NCBI GenBank assembly: GCA_002316345.1
Contig: DCDI01000019.1
Location: 1,148 to 7,778 of the forward strand
DNA from: Phyllobacteriaceae bacterium UBA1059
Lineage (GTDB): Bacteria > Pseudomonadota > Alphaproteobacteria > Rhizobiales > Rhizobiaceae
Direction of reading: 5' to 3'
DNA length: 6,631 nt
This document shows positions 1-6,324 of this stretch, piece after piece; the first letter of the stretch is position 1; every line of letters starts with the position of its first letter. Below the pieces are notes generated by a model, which saw nothing but the letters and a program-made list of their open reading frames with translations, was not told the origin of the DNA and did no database searches. The translations under genes were made by a program, and so were the position numbers.

Positions 1-175
1 CCCGCATCTCGAAAGCCCGGACAAGCAAGTCTTCCGAGGAGCGGTGCAGCGCATGGCGATGACACTCGAAATCCTTGATCGTGCTGCGTGAAACGCCCGC
101 CGTCACGGCAAGCTGCTCCTGCGTCCAGTTGAGCAGGCCACGAGCGGCACGACATTGCTCCGGAAATAAAGGCAT
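1..175 (-). CDS. XRE/Cro-type helix-turn-helix transcriptional regulator (N-terminal part, cut by window edge)
   Basis: Reading the minus strand from an ATG at 175-173 gives 58 codons that stay open to the left edge, so only the N-terminus is visible. Residues 7-39 form a typical XRE/Cro/CI helix-turn-helix: QCRAARGLLNWTQEQLA (7-23, with W17, T18, Q19, L22, A23) followed by the recognition helix region AGVSRSTIKDFE (26-37). Short single-domain regulators beginning this way are common in rhizobia. It is transcribed divergently from the phaAB operon with 106 bp between the starts, so it may act on that shared region, but this is inference. A GAGGG stretch lies 12 nt before the ATG (188-192 on the plus strand), a long spacing, so the ribosome site is weak; no better in-frame ATG or GTG was found upstream. 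The target, any ligand domain and the true length are unknown. The fold is fairly certain, the role is not. Confidence 0.8.
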   Translation of the reverse strand, partial: MPLFPEQCRAARGLLNWTQEQLAVTAGVSRSTIKDFECHRHALHRSSEDLLVRAFEMR

Positions 176-181
176 TTTTAT

Positions 182-204
182 CGAAAACCCTCGCGAAACA
201 CCCT
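182..204. repeat. Imperfect direct repeat, period 12 bp
   Basis: CGAAAACCCT (182-191) is followed after two bases by CGAAACACCCT (194-204). The copies are the same apart from one inserted base. They lie immediately upstream of the regulator start on the minus strand and run into the putative phaAB -35 region, so they could be binding half-sites. The short length means chance cannot be excluded. Confidence 0.3.
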
Positions 205-214
205 TGCCGTTTCG
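194..214. promoter_or_regulatory. Candidate operator: inverted repeat CGAAAC-N9-GTTTCG
   Basis: CGAAAC at 194-199 and GTTTCG at 209-214 are perfect 6-bp inverted arms separated by 9 bp, giving a 21-bp dyad centred at 204. Half-site centres are 15 bp apart, a little over one helical turn. The dyad overlaps the proposed -35 hexamer of the phaAB promoter (204-209) and sits within 20-40 bp of the divergent regulator start, a position where a bound protein could affect both genes. Binding by the adjacent XRE protein is inference; no matching known operator consensus is claimed. Confidence 0.35.
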
Positions 215-226
215 TACCCAAGTCAA
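198..226 (-). promoter_or_regulatory. Weak candidate promoter for the divergent regulator
   Basis: On the minus strand TTGACT (plus 221-226) is a good -35 hexamer. The position 17 bp downstream (plus 198-203) reads GGGTGT, a poor -10 element. The -35 overlaps the spacer of the oppositely directed phaAB promoter candidate. Only the -35 supports the call. Confidence 0.2.
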
Positions 227-233
227 CCATAAT
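204..233 (+). promoter_or_regulatory. Candidate sigma70-type promoter of the pha operon
   Basis: TTGCCG (204-209; read as CTTGCC from 203 it resembles the alphaproteobacterial CTTGAC -35 element) and CATAAT (228-233) are separated by 18 bp. Transcription would begin near 240, leaving a leader of about 40 nt before the phaAB ATG at 282. It is the best hexamer pair seen in the 176-281 gap on this strand. The inverted repeat at 194-214 covers its -35. Confidence 0.45.
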
Positions 234-264
234 GGGTGAGATATCGCAAGAGCCGTGATTTGTT

Positions 265-270
265 GGAAGG
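265..270 (+). promoter_or_regulatory. Ribosome binding site used to choose the phaAB start
   Basis: GGAAGG at 265-270 lies 11 nt before the ATG at 282, a slightly long but usable spacing. It lies downstream of the alternative GTG at 255, so it cannot serve that start. Another ATG at 297 would give a protein five residues shorter but has a poorer site ahead of it. Confidence 0.45.
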
Positions 271-281
271 GCCCGCACCGG

Positions 282-3200
282 ATGGCCAGTGAAACCATGC
301 TGATGATGCTGATCGTCCTGCCTTTCGCAGGCGCATGCTTCGCAGCCTTGTTTCCAGCCAATGCCCGCAACGCAGAAACCTGGGCCGCGGCGCTCGTCAC
401 ACTCGGCACGGTTGTGTTGTCGGCCTGCCTGTTCCCGTCGGTGGCCACTGGCACGCCGGTGCGGCTCGACATCGAGTGGCTGCCAACGCTCGGACTGTCG
501 TTCAGCCTGCGCATGGATGGCTTTGCATGGCTGTTTGCCATGCTGGTCTCGACCATCGGCTTTTTGGTGGTGATCTATTCCCGCTATTACATGTCGCCGG
601 ACGACGCGATCCCGCGCTTCTACGCCTTCTTCCTTGCCTTCATGGGCGCGATGCTCGGCATCATCCTGTCGGGCAACCTGATCCTGCTGGTGGTGTTCTG
701 GGAGCTCACCAGCATCATTTCCTTCATGCTGATCGGCTATTGGTACCAGAAGGCCGATGCACGCGACGGCGCCCGCATGTCGCTCACCATCACCGGCATT
801 GGCGGATTGGGCCTGCTGGCCGGCGTTCTGCTGATAGGGCACATCGTCGGCAGCTATGATCTGGATGTGGTGCTGGATTCGGGCGATCTGATCCGCTCTC
901 ATCCGCTTTATCTCACGGCGACCTGCCTGATCCTGCTCGGCGCCTTCACCAAAAGCGCGCAGTTCCCGTTCCATTTCTGGCTGCCCAACGCGATGGCGGC
1001 ACCGACGCCGGTATCCGCTTTCTTGCATTCCGCAACCATGGTGAAGGCCGGCGTTTTTCTGATGGCACGGCTCTGGCCGGTGCTGGGCGGAACCTATGAA
1101 TGGTTCTGGCTCACGGGTTTTGCGGGCGCCATGTCGCTGCTGCTTGGTGCCTATTTCGCGATCTTCCAGCGCGACATCAAAGGCCTGCTCGCCTATTCCA
1201 CGATCAGCCATCTCGGTCTGATCACGCTGCTGCTCAGCCTCGGCAGCCCGCTCGGTGCCGTTGCTGCCATCTTCCACATGATGAACCATGCGACCTTCAA
1301 GGCGTCGCTTTTCATGGCGGCGGGCATCATCGACCATGAGAGCGGCACCCGCGACATGCAGAAGCTGGGCGGCTTGTTCAAGCTGATGCCCTATACGGCC
1401 ACCCTCGCGATGGTCGCGAGTGCCGCAATGGCCGGCGTGCCGCTGTTGAACGGCTTCCTGTCGAAGGAAATGTTCTTTGCCGAAGCGATCGAAACCCATG
1501 CGGATTCGATCCTCGATACGGCCGCGCCTTATGTCGCCGTGCTGGCCAGCGCCTTCGCTGTGACCTATTCCATGCGCTTCATTCATGCCGTGTTCTTCGG
1601 TGATCGTCCTGACGATCTGCCCCGCGAGCCGCATGAACCGCCCTTCTTAATGCGCTTGCCGATCCAGTTGCTGGTACTGGCCTGTCTAGTGATCGGCATC
1701 TTCCCGGCTCTGACGGTCGGGCCATTCCTTCATGTCGCGGTTGTTTCGGTGCTTGGTGAAGAAACCCCGGCCTACAGCCTGGCTGTCTGGCACGGCCTGA
1801 CCCTGCCTTTGGTGATGAGCATCATCGCGCTGTTGGGCGGCGCCTTGCTTTACGTTCTTTTGCGCCACTACCTCGCCCATTGCGAAGAAGGCCCGCCCTA
1901 TTTCCGGCGTTTGAAGGGACAGCGCATCTTCGAGCGCGCGTTGGTGTTCGTATCCTGGCGCGGCGCGAAATTGGTGGAAACCACGTTCGGCACCCGCCGC
2001 TTGCAGCAGCAGTTGCGCCTGTTAATTGGCGTCGCCCTGGTGGCTGCCTTCATCCCGCGTTACAATCGCGGCTTCGATCTCGGCGTTCTGCAATGGGGCC
2101 AGACCGACATCGCGTTCGGCCTGTTGTGGATGGTCGGCATCGCTTGCGCCGTCGGTGCTGCCTATCAGGCCAAGTTCCACCGCCTTGTGGCGCTGATCCT
2201 GCTCGGCGGCGCCGGCGTCGTGACTTGCATCACCTTTGTTTGGCTGTCCGCGCCCGACCTCGCCGTCACGCAGTTGCTCGTGGAGATCGTCACGGCCGTG
2301 CTGATCCTGCTGGGCTTGCGCTGGCTGCCTAAGCGCTGGGAAGACACAGAACTCGGCCGCGCACCTCTCGGCACCAAGGTCCGTCGCGGACGCGACCTTC
2401 TGCTTGCAGCGATCGCCGGCCTCGGCATGACCTTGCTGAGCTATGCCGTGATGATGCGCCCGTCGCCCGACAGCATCAGCGAGTTCTTCCTGCTCAAGGC
2501 CTATGAGGAAGGCGGCGGGCGCAATGTCGTCAACGTCATCCTCGTGGATTTCCGCGGCTTCGATACGTTCGGCGAGATCACCGTTCTTGGCATCGTGGCG
2601 CTAACGGTGTTTGCCTTGTTCCGCCGCTTCCGCCCGGCGCCCGATACGATCGATTCGCCGGAACAGCAGCGCATCCAGGCCGCGACCGACGAAGCGCGCT
2701 CGGATCGTATCGAGGGTCAAACCGTCAGCGATTACCTGCTGGTGCCCTCCGTCATCATGCAGTGGCTGTTCCCCGTCATCATCGTTCTTGCCGCCTATCT
2801 CTTCCTGCGCGGGCATGATCTGCCGGGCGGCGGTTTTGCTGCGGGCGTGGCGATGTCGGCGGCCTTTATCCTGCAATATCTTGCGGCCGGTACGGTCTGG
2901 GTCGAAGACCGGCTGCGTATCCTGCCGGTGAACTGGATCGGCCTCGGCTTGCTGATCGCGGCTTGCGTCGGCATCGGCTCCTGGGTGTTCGGCTATCCGT
3001 TCCTGACGTCCTATTCGCAGTATGTGGACCTGCCGGTCATCGGCAAGGTTCCGGCAGCCACCGCCATCCTGTTTGATCTTGGCGTCTTCTCGCTCGTGGT
3101 CGGCGCCACCGTTTTGATGCTCATCGTCTTCGCTCACCAGTCGATCCGCCGTTTGCGTGCCGCCAAGATCAGCACGACGACGATGGAGGAAATCGTATGA
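282..3200 (+). CDS. phaAB: Monovalent cation/H+ antiporter subunit A/B, fused PhaA-PhaB
   Basis: Predicted 972-residue inner-membrane protein, the largest subunit of the Pha/Mrp antiporter that exchanges cytoplasmic K+ or Na+ for external H+. Residues about 70-480 are the NuoL/ND5-like antiporter domain, with the proton-path residues E141 (VFWELTS), K224 (LGAFTKSAQFPFHFWLP), K255, K300 and H310 (DIKGLLAYSTISHLG), H332, H336 and K340 (FHMMNHATFKASLF) and K395 (GFLSKEMF). Residues about 610-685 (with APDLAVTQLLVEIVTAVLI) are MbhD-like and 748-780 (VNVILVDFRGFDTFGE) MbhE-like. A hydrophilic linker (781-815) joins a complete MrpB/MnhB domain, 818-955, with the motif LRGHDLPGGGFAAG at 842-855. Separate A and B genes are the rule in Bacillus-type mrp operons; fused A/B subunits are typical of 'group 2' operons and of S. 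meliloti Pha1, whose protein is of similar length. An extended GTG start at 255 adds nine non-hydrophobic residues and lacks a ribosome site. The stop overlaps phaC by 4 nt (ATGA). Confidence 0.95.
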   Translation: MASETMLMMLIVLPFAGACFAALFPANARNAETWAAALVTLGTVVLSACLFPSVATGTPVRLDIEWLPTLGLSFSLRMDGFAWLFAMLVSTIGFLVVIYSRYYMSPDDAIPRFYAFFLAFMGAMLGIILSGNLILLVVFWELTSIISFMLIGYWYQKADARDGARMSLTITGIGGLGLLAGVLLIGHIVGSYDLDVVLDSGDLIRSHPLYLTATCLILLGAFTKSAQFPFHFWLPNAMAAPTPVSAFLHSATMVKAGVFLMARLWPVLGGTYEWFWLTGFAGAMSLLLGAYFAIFQRDIKGLLAYSTISHLGLITLLLSLGSPLGAVAAIFHMMNHATFKASLFMAAGIIDHESGTRDMQKLGGLFKLMPYTATLAMVASAAMAGVPLLNGFLSKEMFFAEAIETHADSILDTAAPYVAVLASAFAVTYSMRFIHAVFFGDRPDDLPREPHEPPFLMRLPIQLLVLACLVIGIFPALTVGPFLHVAVVSVLGEETPAYSLAVWHGLTLPLVMSIIALLGGALLYVLLRHYLAHCEEGPPYFRRLKGQRIFERALVFVSWRGAKLVETTFGTRRLQQQLRLLIGVALVAAFIPRYNRGFDLGVLQWGQTDIAFGLLWMVGIACAVGAAYQAKFHRLVALILLGGAGVVTCITFVWLSAPDLAVTQLLVEIVTAVLILLGLRWLPKRWEDTELGRAPLGTKVRRGRDLLLAAIAGLGMTLLSYAVMMRPSPDSISEFFLLKAYEEGGGRNVVNVILVDFRGFDTFGEITVLGIVALTVFALFRRFRPAPDTIDSPEQQRIQAATDEARSDRIEGQTVSDYLLVPSVIMQWLFPVIIVLAAYLFLRGHDLPGGGFAAGVAMSAAFILQYLAAGTVWVEDRLRILPVNWIGLGLLIAACVGIGSWVFGYPFLTSYSQYVDLPVIGKVPAATAILFDLGVFSLVVGATVLMLIVFAHQSIRRLRAAKISTTTMEEIV

Positions 3201-3538
3201 TCGAACTGACGCTCGCGCTCGGCATCGGCTTTCTCGTGGGATCCGGCGTGTGGCTCCTGCAGCGCCCGCGCACCTATCAGGTTATCGTCGGGCTTTCCCT
3301 GATCTCCTATGGCGTCAACCTGTTCATCTTTTCCATGAGCCGGCCCCGCAGCAATGTGCCGCCGGTGGTGTCCAGCGGTGCAATCAACCCGGCCGATTAT
3401 GCCGATCCGCTGCCGCAGGCGCTGGTGCTGACGGCGATCGTGATCGGCTTCGCAACCACGGCACTGTTCCTGGTTGTGCTTCTGGTGTCGCGCGGCTTGA
3501 CCGGCAGCGACCATGTCGACGGCAGGGAGCCGAACTGA
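3197..3538 (+). CDS. phaC: Monovalent cation/H+ antiporter subunit C (NuoK-like)
   Basis: A 113-residue membrane protein with three hydrophobic segments, at about residues 3-22, 28-47 and 74-99, the size and layout of MrpC/MnhC/PhaC and its relative NuoK of complex I. Family signatures are GLSLISYGVNLFIF (32-45) and DPLPQALVLTAIVIGFATTA (70-89). It is a small integral subunit that packs between the large antiporter subunits. The start is firm: GGAGGA at 3185-3190 lies 6 nt before an ATG that overlaps the phaAB stop as ATGA, which points to translational coupling. The end overlaps phaD by one base (TGATG). This phaC is unrelated to polyhydroxyalkanoate synthase, which shares the symbol. Confidence 0.94.
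   Translation: MIELTLALGIGFLVGSGVWLLQRPRTYQVIVGLSLISYGVNLFIFSMSRPRSNVPPVVSSGAINPADYADPLPQALVLTAIVIGFATTALFLVVLLVSRGLTGSDHVDGREPN
3524..3529 (+). promoter_or_regulatory. Ribosome binding site that fixes the phaD start
   Basis: AGGGAG lies 8 nt before the ATG at 3538. The phaD reading frame stays open for 127 further codons upstream, across phaC, but this site, the TGATG junction and the homologous N-terminus all place the start here. Confidence 0.7.
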
Positions 3539-5172
3539 TGGAGTGGAAAAGCCACCTCCTGATCGTTCCAATTCTGCTGCCGATGATGACCGGCGCGCTG
3601 CTGCTTCTGTTCGATGAACGGCGGCATGCGCTGAAGGCGACGCTGAGCGTTATCGCTACCGTCAGCCTGCTCGTCGTCGCCTTCGTTCTCCTGAGTTTCG
3701 CCGACAGCGGCGAGCCGGATGCGGCCCGCACCGGCGTGTACCTGCTCGGCAACTGGTCGGCACCGTTCGGCATCGTGCTGGTGCTCGATCGCCTGTCCGC
3801 GCTGATGCTGGTGCTGACGGGAACGCTGGCGCTGGCGTCGCTGACCTTTTCGCTGGCCCGCTGGGACCGCATCGGCCCACACTACCACACGCTGTTCCAG
3901 CTGCTGCTGATGGGCCTGAACGGCGCCTTTCTGACCGGCGACTTGTTCAATCTCTTCGTGTTCTTCGAAGTGCTGCTGGCAGCGTCCTACGGCCTCGTTC
4001 TGCACGGGTCGGGCATCCAGCGCGTGCGTGCAGGCCTGCATTACATCGCCATCAACCTGGCGGCATCGCTGCTGTTTCTGATCGGCGTCAGCCTGATCTA
4101 CGGCGTCACTGGCACGTTGAACATGGCCGACCTCGCTTTGCGCATTCCAGCCGTTGCAGCCGGTGATCAGCCTCTGCTGCTGGCCGGTGCTGCGGTGCTC
4201 GGCGTCGCCTTCCTCGTCAAGGCTGGCATTTACCCGCTCGGCTTCTGGCTGCCGACGGCCTACACGGCGGCCGCCGCCCCCGTGGCCGGCATCTTTGCGA
4301 TCCTGTCCAAGGTCGGCATCTATATCCTGTTCCGCCTGTCGCTGCTTCTGTTCGGCGTCGATGCGGGTGCCTCGGCCGGCTTCGGTGAGCTCTGGCTGTT
4401 CGGCGCCGGCATCGCGACCATCGCCTTCGCCTCCGCCGGCGTTCTCGCATCGCAGGGCATGGCGCGGCTTGCCGGCTTTTACGTGCTCGTATCGTCGGGA
4501 ACGCTGCTGTCTGCGATCGGCCTGGCGAGCGTCGAAGTCACGTCTGGCGCGCTCTATTACATGGTCAGCTCCACCATGGCGCTGAGTGCCTTCTTCCTTC
4601 TCGTCGAACTTCTCGATCGCGCCCAGGACCCCGCCGCCGACGTTCTCGCCGTGACGATGGAGGCCTATGGCGACGATCCGGAAGTCGAGGACGTCGTGGA
4701 AGATGCCGGCCTGGTTATCCCCGGTACGATCTCGATTCTCGGCCTGTGCTTCGTGGCCTGTGCCATCCTGCTTGCCGGCCTGCCGCCGCTATCGGGCTTT
4801 ATCGGCAAGTTCGCGATGCTCGACGCCATTATCGGCTCCGACAAGCCAACGCTCGACGTGTCGCTGTTCGGCTGGATCTTTACCGCCGCCCTGATCGGCT
4901 CGGGCCTTGCCGCAATGATCGCCATGGTGCGCGCCGGCATCCGCACCTTCTGGGCGCCGATCGAAGGCATGGTGCCGCGCATCAAGCTCGTAGAAATCAC
5001 GCCCGTTGCCGGACTTCTGCTGCTTTGCGCGGCCATGAGCGTCGGCGGTGGCCCGGTGCTTCGCTACATGGACGCCACGGCGCGCGCCATGCATGCGCCG
5101 CGCGTTTACATCGAGGAAGTCCTTTCAGCCGCCCCGATCCCGCCGCCGGTTGCCGAAGGGAGCCAGCCATGA
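3538..5172 (+). CDS. phaD: Monovalent cation/H+ antiporter subunit D (NuoM/NuoN-like)
   Basis: A 544-residue polytopic membrane protein of the proton-translocating antiporter family (Proton_antipo_M), close to the usual length for PhaD/MrpD. It is the second large ion-translocating subunit of the complex. Visible key residues are E144 (LFVFFEVLLAASYGL), K228 (LGVAFLVKAGIYPLGFWLP), K258 (ILSKVGIYILFRL) and K424 (PPLSGFIGKF). Compared with PhaA, ionisable residues of the C-terminal half are missing: the position of PhaA H310 is S319 here, H332 is Y341, H336 is S345 and K340 is L349. An acidic loop at 373-391 (eight Asp/Glu) joins two membrane segments. The C-terminal 25 residues are hydrophilic and Pro-rich. 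Start ATG overlaps the phaC stop (TGATG); codons upstream of it are open but non-homologous. The stop overlaps phaE by 4 nt. Identity is near certain; which ion it carries is inferred from relatives. Confidence 0.95.
   Translation: MEWKSHLLIVPILLPMMTGALLLLFDERRHALKATLSVIATVSLLVVAFVLLSFADSGEPDAARTGVYLLGNWSAPFGIVLVLDRLSALMLVLTGTLALASLTFSLARWDRIGPHYHTLFQLLLMGLNGAFLTGDLFNLFVFFEVLLAASYGLVLHGSGIQRVRAGLHYIAINLAASLLFLIGVSLIYGVTGTLNMADLALRIPAVAAGDQPLLLAGAAVLGVAFLVKAGIYPLGFWLPTAYTAAAAPVAGIFAILSKVGIYILFRLSLLLFGVDAGASAGFGELWLFGAGIATIAFASAGVLASQGMARLAGFYVLVSSGTLLSAIGLASVEVTSGALYYMVSSTMALSAFFLLVELLDRAQDPAADVLAVTMEAYGDDPEVEDVVEDAGLVIPGTISILGLCFVACAILLAGLPPLSGFIGKFAMLDAIIGSDKPTLDVSLFGWIFTAALIGSGLAAMIAMVRAGIRTFWAPIEGMVPRIKLVEITPVAGLLLLCAAMSVGGGPVLRYMDATARAMHAPRVYIEEVLSAAPIPPPVAEGSQP
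5156..5162 (+). promoter_or_regulatory. Ribosome binding site that fixes the phaE start
   Basis: AAGGGAG ends 6 nt before the ATG at 5169. The phaE frame is open upstream to 4746 inside phaD, so this site and the ATGA overlap decide the start. A second ATG at 5172 directly follows and would shorten the protein by one residue. Confidence 0.65.
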
Positions 5173-5657
5173 TGCGCGCGGTTCTGCCCTATCCGCTGCT
5201 CAGCCTCGGCCTCCTCGTGATGTGGCTGTTGTTGAACGGTTTGTCGGCCGGCCACCTTCTGCTCGGCACCCTGCTCGCGCTGTTTGCGGCAAAGGCGATG
5301 ACGGCGCTGCAGCCGGCCAAGCCGCGCATTCGCCGTTGGAGTCCGCTGCTGCGCCTCCTTTTCATCGTGGCCGGCGACATTGTGCGCTCCAATCTCGGCG
5401 TTGCGCGCCTCGTTCTGGACCGTGGTCACCGCCATCGCACATCCGGTTTCGTGACCATCCCGATCGACCTGCAGGACCGCACGGCGCTGACCGTGCTGGC
5501 CGTGATCGTCACCAGCACGCCGGGCACAGCCTGGGTCGAATATCATTCCGCCAGCGGCGAGTTGATGATCCATGTTCTGGATCTGCGCGAAGAACAGGAT
5601 TGGGTCGATCTGATCAAGAACCGCTACGAGCGGCTGCTGGCGGAGGCTTTCGAATGA
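5169..5657 (+). CDS. phaE: Monovalent cation/H+ antiporter subunit E
   Basis: A 162-residue protein of the MrpE/MnhE/PhaE family, which is needed for assembly or function of the Mrp complex and has no counterpart in complex I. Hydrophobic segments cover about residues 7-24, 26-46 and 58-72; the C-terminal 80 residues are a soluble cytoplasmic-type domain. Family landmarks are AGDIVRSNLGVARLVL (68-83), the region TSGFVTIPIDLQDRTAL (91-107) and VTSTPGTAWVE (114-124). The terminal helix is rich in acidic residues, Arg and Lys (EEQDWVDLIKNRYERLL). Both ends overlap neighbours by 4 nt (ATGA at 5169 with phaD, at 5654 with phaF), in line with coupled translation and a fixed subunit ratio. Confidence 0.94.
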   Translation: MMRAVLPYPLLSLGLLVMWLLLNGLSAGHLLLGTLLALFAAKAMTALQPAKPRIRRWSPLLRLLFIVAGDIVRSNLGVARLVLDRGHRHRTSGFVTIPIDLQDRTALTVLAVIVTSTPGTAWVEYHSASGELMIHVLDLREEQDWVDLIKNRYERLLAEAFE

Positions 5658-5935
5658 GCGGGCTCATCCTTTCCTGGTCCATCACCATCGCTCAGGTTCT
5701 GCTTCTGGCCGCAATGGCGTGTGCGGCGATCCGCGTGATGCGCGGTCCGCGCGCGCAGGACCGCGTGCTGGCATTTGACGCGATGTATATCGCCTCCATG
5801 CTGTTGCTGCTGACCTTCGGCATCCGCAGCGGCACCACCATGTATTTCGAGGCGGCGCTGATCATCGCCCTGCTGGGCTTCGTGTCCACCGTGGCACTTG
5901 CCAAATTTCTGATGCGCGGCGAGGTGATCGAATGA
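5654..5935 (+). CDS. phaF: Monovalent cation/H+ antiporter subunit F
   Basis: A 93-residue protein of the MrpF/MnhF/PhaF family (MrpF_PhaF), with three membrane segments at about residues 7-28, 41-56 and 63-85. The family hallmark RGPRAQDRVLAFD lies at 30-42, after the first segment, with conserved D36, R37 and D42. In the Mrp complex, F is a small integral subunit lying near the A subunit. GGAGG at 5642-5646 sits 7 nt before the ATG, which overlaps the phaE stop as ATGA. Its own stop overlaps phaG in the same way. The length is normal and no defect is seen. Confidence 0.94.
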   Translation: MSGLILSWSITIAQVLLLAAMACAAIRVMRGPRAQDRVLAFDAMYIASMLLLLTFGIRSGTTMYFEAALIIALLGFVSTVALAKFLMRGEVIE

Positions 5936-6315
5936 GCCCCGCACCCGCCGACTTCCCGCTTTGGGCCGCCATCCTTGTCGCACTGTTTCTGCTGATCGGA
6001 TCGGGCCTCACATTCCTGGGAGCGTCCGGACTGCTGCGCTTCAAGAGCTTCTATGAGCGCATCCATCTGCCCACGCTGGGCACGAGCTGGGGTGCCGGCG
6101 GCATTCTCGTGGCGTCCATGATCTTCTTTTCCGTGACGCAGTCGCGCCCGGTCGTGCATGAAATCCTAATAGCGCTGTTCGTCACGGTAACGACGCCGGT
6201 GTCGCTGATGCTCTTGGCCCGCGCCGCGCTTTACCGCGACCGCACGGAAGGCAATGAAAGCGTGCCGCCGATCGGCCCCGAACCGGAAGACGGTCTGCCG
6301 CAGCAGACTGAATAA
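5932..6315 (+). CDS. phaG: Monovalent cation/H+ antiporter subunit G
   Basis: A 127-residue protein of the MrpG/MnhG/PhaG family (PhaG_MnhG_YufB), the last gene of the operon. Three hydrophobic segments lie at about residues 10-33, 54-68 and 77-98. The signature LGASGLLRFKSFYERIHLPT covers residues 29-48, followed by GTSWGAGGILVAS, and the last segment contains TVTTPVSLMLLARAAL (85-100) with P89. The hydrophilic tail after residue 101 is acidic and Pro-rich, as is common in proteobacterial members. GAGG at 5921-5924 lies 7 nt before the ATG, which overlaps phaF by 4 nt. The gene ends with TAA six bases from the stop of the convergent channel gene. Confidence 0.94.
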   Translation: MSPAPADFPLWAAILVALFLLIGSGLTFLGASGLLRFKSFYERIHLPTLGTSWGAGGILVASMIFFSVTQSRPVVHEILIALFVTVTTPVSLMLLARAALYRDRTEGNESVPPIGPEPEDGLPQQTE

Positions 6316-6324
6316 ACGGGTTTA
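6313..6324. repeat. Short palindrome containing both convergent stop codons
   Basis: TAAACGGGTTTA has perfect 5-bp arms (6313-6317 and 6320-6324) around GG. The left arm begins with the phaG stop TAA and the right arm ends with TTA, the stop of the minus-strand channel gene. It is too short and AT-rich to form a stable terminator by itself. Confidence 0.35.

Noticed and set aside
216..237. Second inverted repeat ACCCA-N12-TGGGT in the intergenic region
   Set aside because: Arms of only five bases with a 12-bp spacer are expected by chance in a region of this size; not strong enough to list as a site.
255..281. GTG start adding nine residues to PhaAB
   Set aside because: The extra residues are not hydrophobic or conserved-looking, and the only purine-rich site (265-270) lies after this GTG, in place to serve the ATG at 282.
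2601..3137. 178-codon ORF on the minus strand opposite the PhaB part
   Set aside because: It is a shadow of the high-GC coding frame: low-complexity, rich in Asp/Arg/Gln/Gly, no recognisable domain, and the plus strand is a conserved gene.
3157..3537. In-frame open extension of 127 codons upstream of phaD
   Set aside because: It covers phaC in another frame, encodes an Arg/Ala-rich sequence with no membrane or family features, and phaD has a good ribosome site and conserved N-terminus at 3538.
3197..3538. phaC as polyhydroxyalkanoate synthase
   Set aside because: Same symbol only; the product is a 113-residue NuoK-like membrane protein without the synthase fold or catalytic motif.
3397..4041. 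214-codon ORF on the minus strand across the phaC-phaD junction
   Set aside because: Gln/Arg/His-rich shadow translation opposite two certain genes, with no convincing start site or family similarity.
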